Source of the DNA: CAZYHS01 sp964647545
Lineage (GTDB): Bacteria > UBA10199 > GCA-002796325 > 1-14-0-20-49-13
Direction of reading: 5' to 3'
DNA: 12,858 bases
NCBI GenBank assembly: GCA_964647545.1
Contig: CAZYHS010000031.1
Coordinates: forward strand, 1 to 12,858
The first letter of the stretch is position 1, and each line of letters starts with the position of its first letter. The position numbers and the translations under genes are program-made. A model generated the notes under the pieces. It searched no databases. It was not told the origin of the DNA and saw only the letters and a program-made list of their open reading frames with translations. Shown one piece after another: positions 1 through 6,920 of the stretch.

Positions 1-60
1 GTTGGATAGAGCATCTGGCTTCGAACCAGAGGGTCGGGAGTTCGAGTCTCTCCGGGCGCG
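1..60 (+). tRNA. tRNA-Arg (anticodon TCG), 5' end cut off by window edge
   Basis: The window opens in the D loop. The anticodon stem TCTGG/CCAGA encloses the seven-base loop CTTCGAA, so the anticodon is TCG (arginine, CGN codons). The T stem GGGAG/CTCTC encloses TTCGAGT. The 3' acceptor strand CGGGCGC (53-59) and discriminator G60 follow. The next bases are CAA, so CCA is not encoded in full and must be added after transcription. About 17 bases at the 5' end lie outside the window. Confidence 0.93.
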
Positions 61-70
61 CAAAAAAAAG

Positions 71-140
71 TTTAATGGAGTTTAAAATAGTTCAATTTTG
101 TTAAACAACGTTGAACGACTTTGAACAATATTGAACGGGT
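71..140. repeat. Ten-base-phased TTGAAC-type repeat array
   Basis: Seven consecutive decamers starting at 71, 81, 91, 101, 111, 121 and 131 each begin with TT. The last three carry exact TTGAAC at 111, 121 and 131; the one at 101 has TTAAAC, and 90-95 is the inverse, GTTCAA. The exact ten-base spacing puts every motif on the same DNA face. The array fills the gap between tRNA-Arg and the gene at 159. It could be a cooperative operator, a bent segment or a decayed repeat; the sequence does not decide. Confidence 0.6.
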
Positions 141-158
141 TTTTTATCGGAGCTAAAT

Positions 159-947
159 ATGACGTTCACACTCGAAGATTTCAACGGCATGGAAATTATC
201 TGGCTTGAGATCGAAAACAAGGCAGATGAAAATCACGCCATAATTACGAGCGCCGAACTTGAGGCGATGTGGCAAGTCGGTCTAATCGACACCTCCCGAT
301 TTCCGATGGATGTCTGGAAAGCCGCGTTTGAAGGATACAAGCGCCCTGACGGCACCTATTTCATTAGCCGCGACGATTTTCTTGCAAAGGAGCCGTATCG
401 CTACAAAGGCGAAATCATGGTCCCTCTTGACGCGATGGCTATCAACGAAGGGTTCTATACCGAAGAGGGTTTAAAAGAACTTTTCGACATGAGCGTTGCC
501 CCCTCCTGCGGGCTCTCACGAGCCGAACTCGGCAAGTTTTTCGACGAGTTAAAATCGAGACATAAAGACGAACGCGGCCTGATAAAAATCGAAAAAACCG
601 CAAAGCTGGAGATAAAAAAGCTGTTGGACGAAGCCCCATCCCCGTTACGCAGGCTTGAGCTGTTCTTTGACTACTTGATAAAAAATCCCGATCTCTTCAT
701 GAATCAAAATCCTGAAGGGCATAGCGAATCTCTTAAGATGGGAGCGGTCGTCTCCCCTTCTCAGATCGCGCGCTTGCAGGCGAGCTCATTTTCAATGCGT
801 CCGAGCGACACGGCGAGCGAAAAAAGAGAGGCTTTGGGAGCGATCGAAAAAAGGCGCACAAAACCGCCGGCCACCGACAGCGTTGCTAAAGATGCCTCTG
901 TCGAAGTGTCAAAGGTCAAACGTTCAAGAAAAGGTATTCGGGGATAA
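159..947 (+). CDS. Hypothetical protein, 262 residues, unrecognised
   Basis: I do not recognise this protein. It has no signal peptide or membrane segment and looks cytosolic. The N-terminal 110 residues are acidic and aromatic-rich (for example MWQVGL and AMAINEGFY). The middle (about 115-185) is helical and charged. The last 65 residues are low-complexity, rich in Ser, Ala, Lys and Arg, and end in the basic tail KVKRSRKGIRG, as in nucleic-acid-binding or disordered tails. The start is supported by CGGAG a few bases upstream (148-152). It stands alone between tRNA-Arg and the S1 operon and ends four bases from the lapA-like stop codon, tail to tail. Base composition and codon use resemble the housekeeping genes, so it is probably a lineage-specific resident gene rather than a recent arrival. 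Confidence 0.75.
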   Translation: MTFTLEDFNGMEIIWLEIENKADENHAIITSAELEAMWQVGLIDTSRFPMDVWKAAFEGYKRPDGTYFISRDDFLAKEPYRYKGEIMVPLDAMAINEGFYTEEGLKELFDMSVAPSCGLSRAELGKFFDELKSRHKDERGLIKIEKTAKLEIKKLLDEAPSPLRRLELFFDYLIKNPDLFMNQNPEGHSESLKMGAVVSPSQIARLQASSFSMRPSDTASEKREALGAIEKRRTKPPATDSVAKDASVEVSKVKRSRKGIRG

Positions 948-951
948 TTTT

Positions 952-1311
952 TTACAGCACTTCTTCTTTGGGAACCGGCTTCTCATCTTTTTTAGAATCG
1001 AGCATCTGCCTTACCAGCGACAGTTCTTTTTCTAACTGACGGATACGTTTATTCTTAGAACGAATTTCCAGAGTTTTGAAAAAACTGGGGAGAGCTTCAA
1101 GCATAGCGATCGCGATCATACCGAACGAGAAAGCCGCCAGCAGCGCAAATCCAAGCGGGAACGGCACCGATTGCAACGAAACAATGTAAGGTATCTCGAA
1201 CTTAAATATTACGTTGTAGCCGAACGTAGCGGCGTCGAGGTTGCAATAGACAAAATTAAGCAACGCAAAAAATATGACAGCCATTATTAGTGCGAAAATA
1301 AGTCGTTTCAT
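952..1311 (-). CDS. LapA-like small inner-membrane protein
   Basis: A 119-residue protein with two hydrophobic segments (about 4-24 and 50-73) separated by a short loop. A strongly charged coiled-coil-like tail follows (about 80-119, RSKNKRIRQLEKELSLVR). This is the architecture of the LapA/DUF1049 family, whose E. coli member lies beside ihfB and works with LapB on lipopolysaccharide assembly and LpxC turnover. It is the last gene of the rpsA operon, 23 bases behind the HIT gene. A G-rich Shine-Dalgarno stretch (GGGGGGAGGG) precedes its ATG. No LapB-like TPR gene follows: the next gene is on the other strand, so the partner must be elsewhere or absent. The family call rests on topology, size and operon position more than on residue identity. 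Confidence 0.75.
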   Translation of the reverse strand: MKRLIFALIMAVIFFALLNFVYCNLDAATFGYNVIFKFEIPYIVSLQSVPFPLGFALLAAFSFGMIAIAMLEALPSFFKTLEIRSKNKRIRQLEKELSLVRQMLDSKKDEKPVPKEEVL

Positions 1312-1334
1312 AGAGCCCTCCCCCCAAGAGGAAA

Positions 1335-1829
1335 CTAGATTTTATCGAAATGCGGCTTAAGCCGCTTGAAAGTCGCTTTCAAATATTCAGGCATCGATTT
1401 AGCGTTACCGACGACCGGCATGAAATTAGAATCACCGGCCCATCTCGGCACGACATGCATGTGAACGTGGCCCGCGATGCCGGCACCGGCGACAGAACCG
1501 ATATTCGCTCCGCAGTTGGCCCCCTGACACTTTAATGCTTTTTTGAGGATTGCAACCGACTTACCCGTCAGCCACATCATCTCCAGCATTGTCAGTTCTT
1601 CCAAATCGCCGAGTTCGGCGATGTGATCATAAGGAATCACCATCAAATGCCCGTTATTGTAAGGATAGCGGTTCATCAGCACGAAACAGGTTACGCCGCG
1701 ATACAGGACCAGATCGCCTTTTTTTTCGGGATTCTTTTTTTGCTTTGCTATCTTGCAGAAGACGCATCCTTTTTCGCGGCGGGCGTTCTCAATGAACTCC
1801 ATTCGCCATGGCGACCAAAGATGCTTCAT
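1335..1829 (-). CDS. HIT family nucleotide hydrolase/phosphorylase
   Basis: A 164-residue histidine-triad protein. The signature HVHMHVV is at 121-127; the middle histidine of the triad is the usual nucleophile attacking the alpha-phosphate of a nucleotide substrate. An N-terminal CVFC pair (C22, C25) would bind zinc. YNNGHLMVIPYDH (57-69) is the usual family core strand. The opening KHLWSPWRMEFI and the length resemble the Ap4A phosphorylase-like branch (mycobacterial Rv2613c type), so dinucleoside polyphosphates or AMP conjugates are likely substrates; this is inferred. The start codon overlaps the ihfB stop as ATGA, so translation is probably coupled. It is an unusual but understandable passenger between ihfB and lapA. 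Cytosolic. Confidence 0.92.
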   Translation of the reverse strand: MKHLWSPWRMEFIENARREKGCVFCKIAKQKKNPEKKGDLVLYRGVTCFVLMNRYPYNNGHLMVIPYDHIAELGDLEELTMLEMMWLTGKSVAILKKALKCQGANCGANIGSVAGAGIAGHVHMHVVPRWAGDSNFMPVVGNAKSMPEYLKATFKRLKPHFDKI

Positions 1830-2164
1830 TCGTTCTCTTCTCCGTCATCGTCATCGTCATCGTCATGACCTTCCGGCATCGGGAGCGCATTATCGACGAG
1901 TTCTTTAAGCTCTTTTCCGACTTTGAAGAACGGAACTTTTCTGACTCCGAGTTCGACCGATTCTCCGGTCTTGGGATTTCTTCCCTTGCGGGCGCCGCGA
2001 ACTCTTACTTCGAACGAGCCGAATCCGCGAATTTCAATGCGGCCGCCTGTGCGGAGTGAATCCGACATGCTGTCGAAAATAACGTTGACCACCGCTTCGA
2101 CGTCGCGCGACGTCAAGTTCGGCAATTTCTGCGCGACTGCTTCTATCAGGTCGCTCTTGTTCAT
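1826..2164 (-). CDS. ihfB: IHF/HU family DNA-bending protein with acidic tail (IHF beta-like)
   Basis: A 112-residue member of the IHF/HU family. The helical dimerisation part is about 1-45. The saddle and DNA-binding arm follow: GGRIEIRGFGSFEVR (40-54), then RKGRNPKTGE, whose proline is the residue that wedges between base pairs. Its position behind rpsA favours the IHF beta subunit, as in proteobacteria. It extends past the usual length of about 95 residues: the C-terminus is GHDDDDDDDGEENE, written as alternating GAC/GAT codons, i.e. a GATGAC microsatellite. The Shine-Dalgarno AGGAGG overlaps the sppA TAG stop, giving tight coupling, and its own stop overlaps the HIT start. It bends DNA for recombination, replication and transcription. 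Confidence 0.93.
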   Translation of the reverse strand: MNKSDLIEAVAQKLPNLTSRDVEAVVNVIFDSMSDSLRTGGRIEIRGFGSFEVRVRGARKGRNPKTGESVELGVRKVPFFKVGKELKELVDNALPMPEGHDDDDDDDGEENE

Positions 2165-2175
2165 TTTACCCCCTC

Positions 2176-3024
2176 CTAAAATTTATAGAGTCCAATATTT
2201 GTACTTTGTTTAATGCCGGTCACCGCCGCCGCCGCATTCACAAGCCTTACATACCATGGCTCGTCCGGCGTCATTTCGATCAGCTCCGGCTCCTCTTTAA
2301 TGCCAGCGAGAGTTTTGGCCACTTCAACAGCCTTAGGCAATCCCCCCACCTCGTCGATCAGCCCAAGCTCGAAAGCCTCGGCCCCCGTGAAAACGCGGCC
2401 ATCGGCGAGCTCTTCGACCCTCTCCATCGGAATGCGCCTGTTTTGCGCAACCGCTTCCTTAAATTGCTCATGCAGTTTTTCAAGAAGCTGCTGAAGCAAT
2501 TCGCGCTCTTCTTCGGTCATGGCCCGCTCGGGAGCTCCTAGGTCCTTAAACTTTCCGCTTTTGAGCGTTTGGTAGCGGACCTTGGCCCAGCTTAAAAGAT
2601 CTGAAAGATCGACGTGCTCGCTTCTTACGCCAATTGAACCGGTGATCGCTCCGGCGTTTGAAACGATCTTTGTCGCGCCGAGGGCAAGATAATAACCTCC
2701 CGACGCGGCGACGTTCGCAAACGAGGCGACCACCGGTTTTTCCTTGGCAACTTTTTGAATCTCTTCCAACATCTCCTGCGATGCGCCTACCGCGCCGCCG
2801 GGAGAGTCAATTCTTACGATGACGGCCTTTATCGACGATTCTTTGCGGGCTTCTTCAAGCTCCTTGATTTTACCGTCGAGGCTTATGATAACGTCGGCAA
2901 TTTTAACCACTGCGATCTTATTTCCGTGCGCAAGGCTTGAGACCTTTTGCGTGCACATTCCCATGGCGAACGAAACGCCCGCCAGAAGAACCGCTATCAG
3001 AGTTATTTTTACAGCTTTTCGCAT
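2176..3024 (-). CDS. sppA: Signal peptide peptidase SppA, short (36K) type
   Basis: A 282-residue ClpP-fold serine protease anchored by one N-terminal hydrophobic segment (about 5-25); a cysteine at 24 follows it. It degrades cleaved signal peptides in or at the membrane. Catalytic serine S108 lies in VAASGGYY and lysine K160 in KSGKFKDLG. Their 52-residue spacing matches the Ser/Lys dyad of the single-domain Bacillus SppA (S147/K199). IDSPGGAVGAS (72-82) is the conserved oxyanion and substrate region, and TGSIGV (128-133) lies between. Its ATG lies inside the last codons of rpsA (16-base overlap) with no Shine-Dalgarno, so it probably depends on ribosomes finishing S1. It is about half the size of E. 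coli SppA, as expected for the short form. Confidence 0.94.
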   Translation of the reverse strand: MRKAVKITLIAVLLAGVSFAMGMCTQKVSSLAHGNKIAVVKIADVIISLDGKIKELEEARKESSIKAVIVRIDSPGGAVGASQEMLEEIQKVAKEKPVVASFANVAASGGYYLALGATKIVSNAGAITGSIGVRSEHVDLSDLLSWAKVRYQTLKSGKFKDLGAPERAMTEEERELLQQLLEKLHEQFKEAVAQNRRIPMERVEELADGRVFTGAEAFELGLIDEVGGLPKAVEVAKTLAGIKEEPELIEMTPDEPWYVRLVNAAAAVTGIKQSTNIGLYKF

Positions 3025-4544
3025 TGCAGTGAGAATTTGCGGTCACGCTGTTCGGCCTGTTTGACCTTAAAGCTGACCTTTGCGCCGACTTCGAGATCTT
3101 TAGGAGCGTCGGTCACAAGTGCAAAACCTTCGACACCTGACTCGACTTCGACCACAAAACCGCTGGCGAGCTTGACTTTAACAACGCCTTCGCCCTTTGC
3201 GCCGGTCGCGTATTTCGAATTAATGACGTCCCAAGGATCGTCGAGGAGCTGTTTCACGCCGAGGCTGAAACGTTCGTTCTCCGGATCGACGTGAAGGACC
3301 ATCGCTTCGATCTCCTGCCCCTTTGCGTAAACTTCTGACGGATGGCCGAAGTTCTGGACCCATGTCAGATCGCCAATGTGAACAAGACCGTCGACTTCGT
3401 TGTTGACGTCAACAAAGAGACCGAAGTCTGCGATGTTGCGAATCTGTCCGCGGATTTTTGTGCCGATCGGGTAACGCTCCGGCATTGTCTCCCACGGGTT
3501 CTGCTGAATCTGTTTGAGACCAAGCGAAATGCGGCGGTTGCCGATGTCGATGTCGAGAACGACAGAATCGATGACGTCGCCGACGCTCATGATCTTAGAC
3601 GGATGTTTGACTTTCTTTGTCCAGCTCATTTCTGAAACGTGGATGAGACCTTCAACGCCCTCTTCAATTTCTACGAACGCGCCGTAATCGGTGAGTGTTG
3701 TTACCTTGCCGCGGATGCGCGAACCGACTGCATAGCGCTCCTCGACTTTTGTCCACGGGTCATCTGAAAGCTGCTTCATGCCAAGAGAGATGCGCTGATT
3801 GTCGCGGTCGAATTTGAGAATTTTGACCTTGATATCGTCGCCGATGGCCATGATCTCGGACGGGTGCGTAATGTGGCCCCAGCTCATATCTGCCACGTGG
3901 AGCAAGCCGTCGATGCCGCCGACGTCGACGAAAGCGCCGTAGTCGGTGATGCCTTTAACTGTTCCCTGAACGATCTGACCTTCCTGAAGGTTGGCCAGAG
4001 TTTCGACCTTGAGAACTTCGCGTTCTTTTTCAAGCAGGGCTTTGCGCGAGAGAACGACGTTGCCGCGCGCCTTGTTGAGTTTGACGATCTTGAACTGATA
4101 GACCTTGCCGACATATTTATCGAGGTTCTTCGGCGGTTTAATGTCGACCTGTGAGGCCGGCAAGAACGCTTTGACACCGATATCGACCGAGAAGCCGCCT
4201 TTGACTTTTGTGACGACTTTGCCTTCGACCGTTGCATCTTTTTCGGCCGCTTCGACAAGTTTGTCCCAAGTCTTCATTGCGTCGGCGTGTTCTTTTGAGA
4301 GAACGATCTCGCCGTTTTCGTCTTCCAAATTTTCGAGATAGACTTCGACATCATCGCCAATGTTGACGTTGATCTGTCCGTCGTAATCGCGAAATTCTTC
4401 GATCGCAACTTTGCCTTCTGATTTAAATCCGATGTCGACCATCGCGAAATCTTTCAGAACGCGGATCACCTTTCCTTTAATGATTTCCCCAGATTTAATG
4501 GGGGCCTTCTTTAGGCTTTCTTCAAATAGTTGTGCAAACTGCAT
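3009..4544 (-). CDS. rpsA: 30S ribosomal protein S1
   Basis: A 511-residue protein with six S1 (OB-fold) repeats at roughly 19-84, 104-168, 189-258, 275-345, 362-432 and 449-508. Repeats 3-5 are canonical, with DYGAFVDV/DFGLFVDV, DGLLHVADMSW/EGLIHVSEMSW and RISLGMKQ/RISLGLKQ. Repeats 1 and 2 are the divergent ribosome-binding pair. Repeat 6 is degenerate (KLASGFVVEVESG). S1 brings mRNA to the 30S subunit and unwinds structured leaders. Its length is a little below the E. coli protein (557) with the same six domains. An AGGAG Shine-Dalgarno and a good promoter precede it, making it the first gene of the operon sppA-ihfB-HIT-lapA. No cmk or ispH gene lies upstream, although these often accompany rpsA in related orders. 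Confidence 0.97.
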   Translation of the reverse strand: MQFAQLFEESLKKAPIKSGEIIKGKVIRVLKDFAMVDIGFKSEGKVAIEEFRDYDGQINVNIGDDVEVYLENLEDENGEIVLSKEHADAMKTWDKLVEAAEKDATVEGKVVTKVKGGFSVDIGVKAFLPASQVDIKPPKNLDKYVGKVYQFKIVKLNKARGNVVLSRKALLEKEREVLKVETLANLQEGQIVQGTVKGITDYGAFVDVGGIDGLLHVADMSWGHITHPSEIMAIGDDIKVKILKFDRDNQRISLGMKQLSDDPWTKVEERYAVGSRIRGKVTTLTDYGAFVEIEEGVEGLIHVSEMSWTKKVKHPSKIMSVGDVIDSVVLDIDIGNRRISLGLKQIQQNPWETMPERYPIGTKIRGQIRNIADFGLFVDVNNEVDGLVHIGDLTWVQNFGHPSEVYAKGQEIEAMVLHVDPENERFSLGVKQLLDDPWDVINSKYATGAKGEGVVKVKLASGFVVEVESGVEGFALVTDAPKDLEVGAKVSFKVKQAEQRDRKFSLQCEKL

Positions 4545-4583
4545 TTATTTATTTCTCCTTTCAAAAGAAATTTGTAAGGGCGT

Positions 4584-4611
4584 GATATATATAATTTTTT
4601 TATTTTGTCAA
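4584..4611 (-). promoter_or_regulatory. Sigma70-type promoter of the rpsA operon
   Basis: Read on the minus strand, a consensus -35 TTGACA (4611-4606) is followed after 16 bases by TATATC (4589-4584). A better -10 match, TATATA (4591-4586), sits at the shorter spacing of 14. The spacer is A/T-only. Transcription would begin near 4577, leaving a leader of about 30 bases with the AGGAG Shine-Dalgarno. No other promoter-like sequence is evident within the operon. Confidence 0.65.
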
Positions 4612-4685
4612 AGAAAAACATTAGATATTTTAATTAGTTGCAAATGGCCGCTTCCGGCGCCCTTTTGAGGACACAAAAGAAGCGA

Positions 4686-4713
4686 TTGAAAAAAATGTAT
4701 TATCAAGTATTTA
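4686..4713 (+). promoter_or_regulatory. Possible promoter of the MscS-type gene
   Basis: TTGAAA (4686-4691), 16 bases, then TATTTA (4708-4713). A start site seven bases on would fall at the ATG itself (4720), implying a leaderless transcript. In agreement, there is no good Shine-Dalgarno before this ATG, only AGGG three bases away. Weak evidence, read by eye. Confidence 0.35.
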
Positions 4714-4719
4714 GGGCCT

Positions 4720-5733
4720 ATGAACACAATAATTATTCCGGTTTCGATCTTGGCGGGCTTTATAATTGTCGGGTTTATCTTCGACAGATTTATTCTAAAA
4801 CAGCCTAAAAAACTCCTGAAGAGGACAAAGCTCGAGATAAACGAGGTTATCATCGGAGGATTTAAAGGGGTCTCTTTCTTTGGATTTATCCTCGCCGGCC
4901 TCTATTTTGCCAGCTTTTATGCGGGGCTAAGCGATAAAAATCTTGATAAAATACAAGGGGTTCTAACTGTTCTTGCAATCCTTGCGTCAACTGTTGTGGC
5001 CGCGCGGGTCACAACGGGAGTTATTACCTCTTACACGGCAAAGCAGCAGAGCGCGTTTCCGGCCACCTCTATTTTTTCCAATATTACAAAGATCGTCGTC
5101 TTTTCGATAGGCTTCCTTATTATAATTCAATCTTTGGGAATTTCGATCGCGCCGATTTTAACCGCTTTAGGCGTAGGCGGTCTGGCCGTTGCGCTGGCGT
5201 TGCAAGAGACTCTTTCAAATCTTTTCGCCGGAATTCATTTGATTGTGTCGAAAAAGGTCAGCCCGAAAGATTATGTCAAACTTGAAAGCGGCGAAGAGGG
5301 ATTTGTGCAGGACATTTCATGGCGCAACACTTCGATTAGAGCCCTTTCTAACAACATGATAATCGTCCCCAATTCGAAGCTCTCGTCGGTCATTGTCACC
5401 AACTACGACATGCACGACAGCGAAACCTCGGTGCTTGTAAATCTTAGCGTTGCGTATGGCAGCGATCTTGAACGTGTCGAAAAGGTAACGATAGCTGTTG
5501 CAAGCGATGTAGTTCACAGCGTGACCGGAGGGGTCGAAAGCTTTGAGCCGTTCATAAGATATTCGGCATTTGCGGATTCGGGCATCAACATGACCGTAAT
5601 TCTTAGGGCCAAGACATTCGTCGATCAATATTTATTGAAACACGAGTTCATTAAAGCGCTGCACAAGAGATACCGCGTTGAAGGGATCGAAATTCCGTTC
5701 CCTGTTAGAACGGTTCACTTGAAACAGAATTGA
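4720..5733 (+). CDS. MscS-family mechanosensitive ion channel
   Basis: A 337-residue inner-membrane channel that opens under membrane tension to release solutes on osmotic downshock. Hydrophobic segments lie at about 4-26, 47-69, 80-104 and 119-139. The glycine/alanine-rich pore helix is at about 142-177 (ALGVGGLAVALALQETLSN, with FAGI after the kink), the MscS hallmark. The cytosolic beta domain follows, with GFVQDISWRNTSIR (194-207) and NNMIIVPNSKL (211-221), then the C-terminal alpha/beta domain to FPVRTVHL. There are four segments before or including the pore region rather than the three of E. coli MscS, so it belongs to an extended subgroup. It is divergent from rpsA across about 175 bases and alone in its unit: the next gene starts 125 bases on. 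The N-terminus is uncertain because the upstream ribosome site is poor, but no other ATG fits. Confidence 0.94.
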   Translation: MNTIIIPVSILAGFIIVGFIFDRFILKQPKKLLKRTKLEINEVIIGGFKGVSFFGFILAGLYFASFYAGLSDKNLDKIQGVLTVLAILASTVVAARVTTGVITSYTAKQQSAFPATSIFSNITKIVVFSIGFLIIIQSLGISIAPILTALGVGGLAVALALQETLSNLFAGIHLIVSKKVSPKDYVKLESGEEGFVQDISWRNTSIRALSNNMIIVPNSKLSSVIVTNYDMHDSETSVLVNLSVAYGSDLERVEKVTIAVASDVVHSVTGGVESFEPFIRYSAFADSGINMTVILRAKTFVDQYLLKHEFIKALHKRYRVEGIEIPFPVRTVHLKQN

Positions 5734-5858
5734 CCTACCAAGCCATTATGCTCAACATTAAGAACCCCTTCGACGGCTGGCGTTCTATTTCGATTGCGAT
5801 GTAGACGAAAAATAAAAATTTCACAAAAAGCATAATTAAAAAAAGCAAAAGGAAAACT

Positions 5859-6425
5859 ATGAAAGTCATCGCAATTTCGGGGAGCCCGAGAAAAAACGGA
5901 AACACAGAACGCGCGTGCAACACCGCCCTTGCCGCAATCGCCGCCGGAGGAATTGAAACCGAGTTGATTTCGCTCGCCGGCAAAAACATTCAGCCGTGCA
6001 TTGCTTGCGGCGGGTGCGCAAAGGCCGGAAAATGCGTGGCGCACGAAGACGACTTTCAGCCGATATTCGAGAAGGCCCGCGACGCGCACGGAATAATTTT
6101 GGCAAGCCCTGTCTATTTCGGCTGCGCCACCGGACCAATTTGCAACCTCATGCACAGACTTGGCTACGCCTCGCGTCGTTCGGGAAATTTTCTTTCGCGC
6201 AAAGTCGGCGGCGCAATTGCCGTCGCACGTCGCGCCGGTCAAAACGCGACCTTTTCGCAGCTTTCGATGTTCTTCCCGATCAACGACATGATTCAGGTCG
6301 GCTCGACTTATTGGAATGTCGCCATCGCGCGCGACATCGGCGAAATTGAAAAAGACGAAGAAGGAATTGCAACTCTCAAACGCTTTGGCGAAAATGTGGC
6401 GTGGATTTTGAAAAAGATTGTTTGA
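5859..6425 (+). CDS. Flavodoxin-fold NAD(P)H/iron-sulfur flavoprotein (Isf-like)
   Basis: A 188-residue flavodoxin-fold oxidoreductase. ISGSPRKNGNT (6-16) is the FMN phosphate-binding loop and SPVYFGCATG (103-112) the second FMN-contacting loop. Between them is a compact cysteine cluster, CIACGGCAKAGKC (C47, C50, C53, C59), spaced C-x2-C-x2-C-x5-C. This matches the CX2CX2CX4-7C motif that binds a [4Fe-4S] cluster in archaeal iron-sulfur flavoproteins (Isf). Such proteins move electrons between ferredoxin, NAD(P)H and acceptors such as quinones or oxygen species. A usable AAGGA precedes the ATG. The nikR-like gene starts 33 bases downstream on the same strand, so co-transcription is possible. 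Partner and acceptor cannot be told from sequence; a plain NADPH-dependent FMN reductase is the alternative. Confidence 0.88.
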   Translation: MKVIAISGSPRKNGNTERACNTALAAIAAGGIETELISLAGKNIQPCIACGGCAKAGKCVAHEDDFQPIFEKARDAHGIILASPVYFGCATGPICNLMHRLGYASRRSGNFLSRKVGGAIAVARRAGQNATFSQLSMFFPINDMIQVGSTYWNVAIARDIGEIEKDEEGIATLKRFGENVAWILKKIV

Positions 6426-6458
6426 CACAAAACGCAACACAGAACTATCAGGTTAACT

Positions 6459-6860
6459 ATGGAAATTAAAAGATTCGGCGTTTCTCTCGAAAGCAATCTG
6501 CTCGACGATCTCGATGCGATCGCAAAAAAGCACAAGTTCCCAAACCGTTCGCAGGCGATCCGATTTTTAATTCGCAACAGTCTTGTCGAAGAGGCCTGCA
6601 CGTCCGACAAGGAAGTTTCGGGGGCGCTGGTACTGATTTTCGATCATCACAAAAGAGAGCTGACGAACAAGTCGCTTGATGTGCAGCACGATTTTGCGCA
6701 CGTAATTTTGGCCACGCAGCACATTCATTTAGATCACCACAATTGTCTCGAAATAATTGCGCTAAAGGGAAAGCCGTCGGCGCTGAAAGAACTTTCGAGC
6801 AAGCTCATCGCCATAAAAGGCGTCAAACACGGCCGCCTCGTCATCAGCTCCGCGGAGTGA
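6459..6860 (+). CDS. nikR: Nickel-responsive regulator NikR
   Basis: A 133-residue ribbon-helix-helix repressor with an ACT-like nickel-sensing domain. The DNA-binding strand and helices are residues 1-45 (RFGVSLESNLLDDLD, then NRSQAIRFLIR). In the C-terminal domain the nickel ligands are in place: H77, H88, H90 and C96 correspond to E. coli H76, H87, H89 and C95, with the strand HIHLDHHNCLEIIALKG around them. KGVKHGRL near the end is also typical. As a nickel-bound tetramer it would repress nickel uptake genes. No nickel transporter, hydrogenase or urease gene lies in the window, so its targets are elsewhere. It may share a transcript with the iron-sulfur flavoprotein gene upstream. I saw no paired GTATGA/TCATAC operator here. 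Confidence 0.95.
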   Translation: MEIKRFGVSLESNLLDDLDAIAKKHKFPNRSQAIRFLIRNSLVEEACTSDKEVSGALVLIFDHHKRELTNKSLDVQHDFAHVILATQHIHLDHHNCLEIIALKGKPSALKELSSKLIAIKGVKHGRLVISSAE

Positions 6861-6881
6861 TCGACGAAAACTAACACACAA

Positions 6882-6920
6882 AATAAAACCCCGTTCTGTT
6901 TACGGAGCGTGGCTTTTATT
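6882..6920. terminator. Possible bidirectional terminator between convergent genes
   Basis: AATAAAA (6882-6888) pairs with TTTTATT (6914-6920), and inside it CCGT (6891-6894) pairs with ACGG (6902-6905), with a few unpaired bases between. It sits where nikR (plus) and the large exported-protein gene (minus) converge and overlaps the stop region of the latter. T-rich runs lie on both sides. The stem is interrupted, so this is only a candidate. Confidence 0.4.

Noticed and set aside
442..639. Arginine-rich minus-strand frame inside the hypothetical gene
   Set aside because: Shadow of the plus-strand gene, without a start signal or domain.
3884..4258. Ser/Arg-rich minus-strand frame inside rpsA
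   Set aside because: Same-strand out-of-frame shadow of S1; composition typical of a shifted frame.
5748..5804. An 18-residue plus-strand frame (MLNIKNPFDGWRSISIAM) between the channel and flavoprotein genes
   Set aside because: No ribosome site and too short to judge; nothing supports translation.
5715..6440. Long minus-strand open frames, including a hydrophobic 84-residue one at 5735-5989
   Set aside because: They lie opposite the MscS-type 3' end and the flavoprotein gene, whose motifs are unmistakable; the hydrophobic stretch comes from the A-rich leader read backwards.
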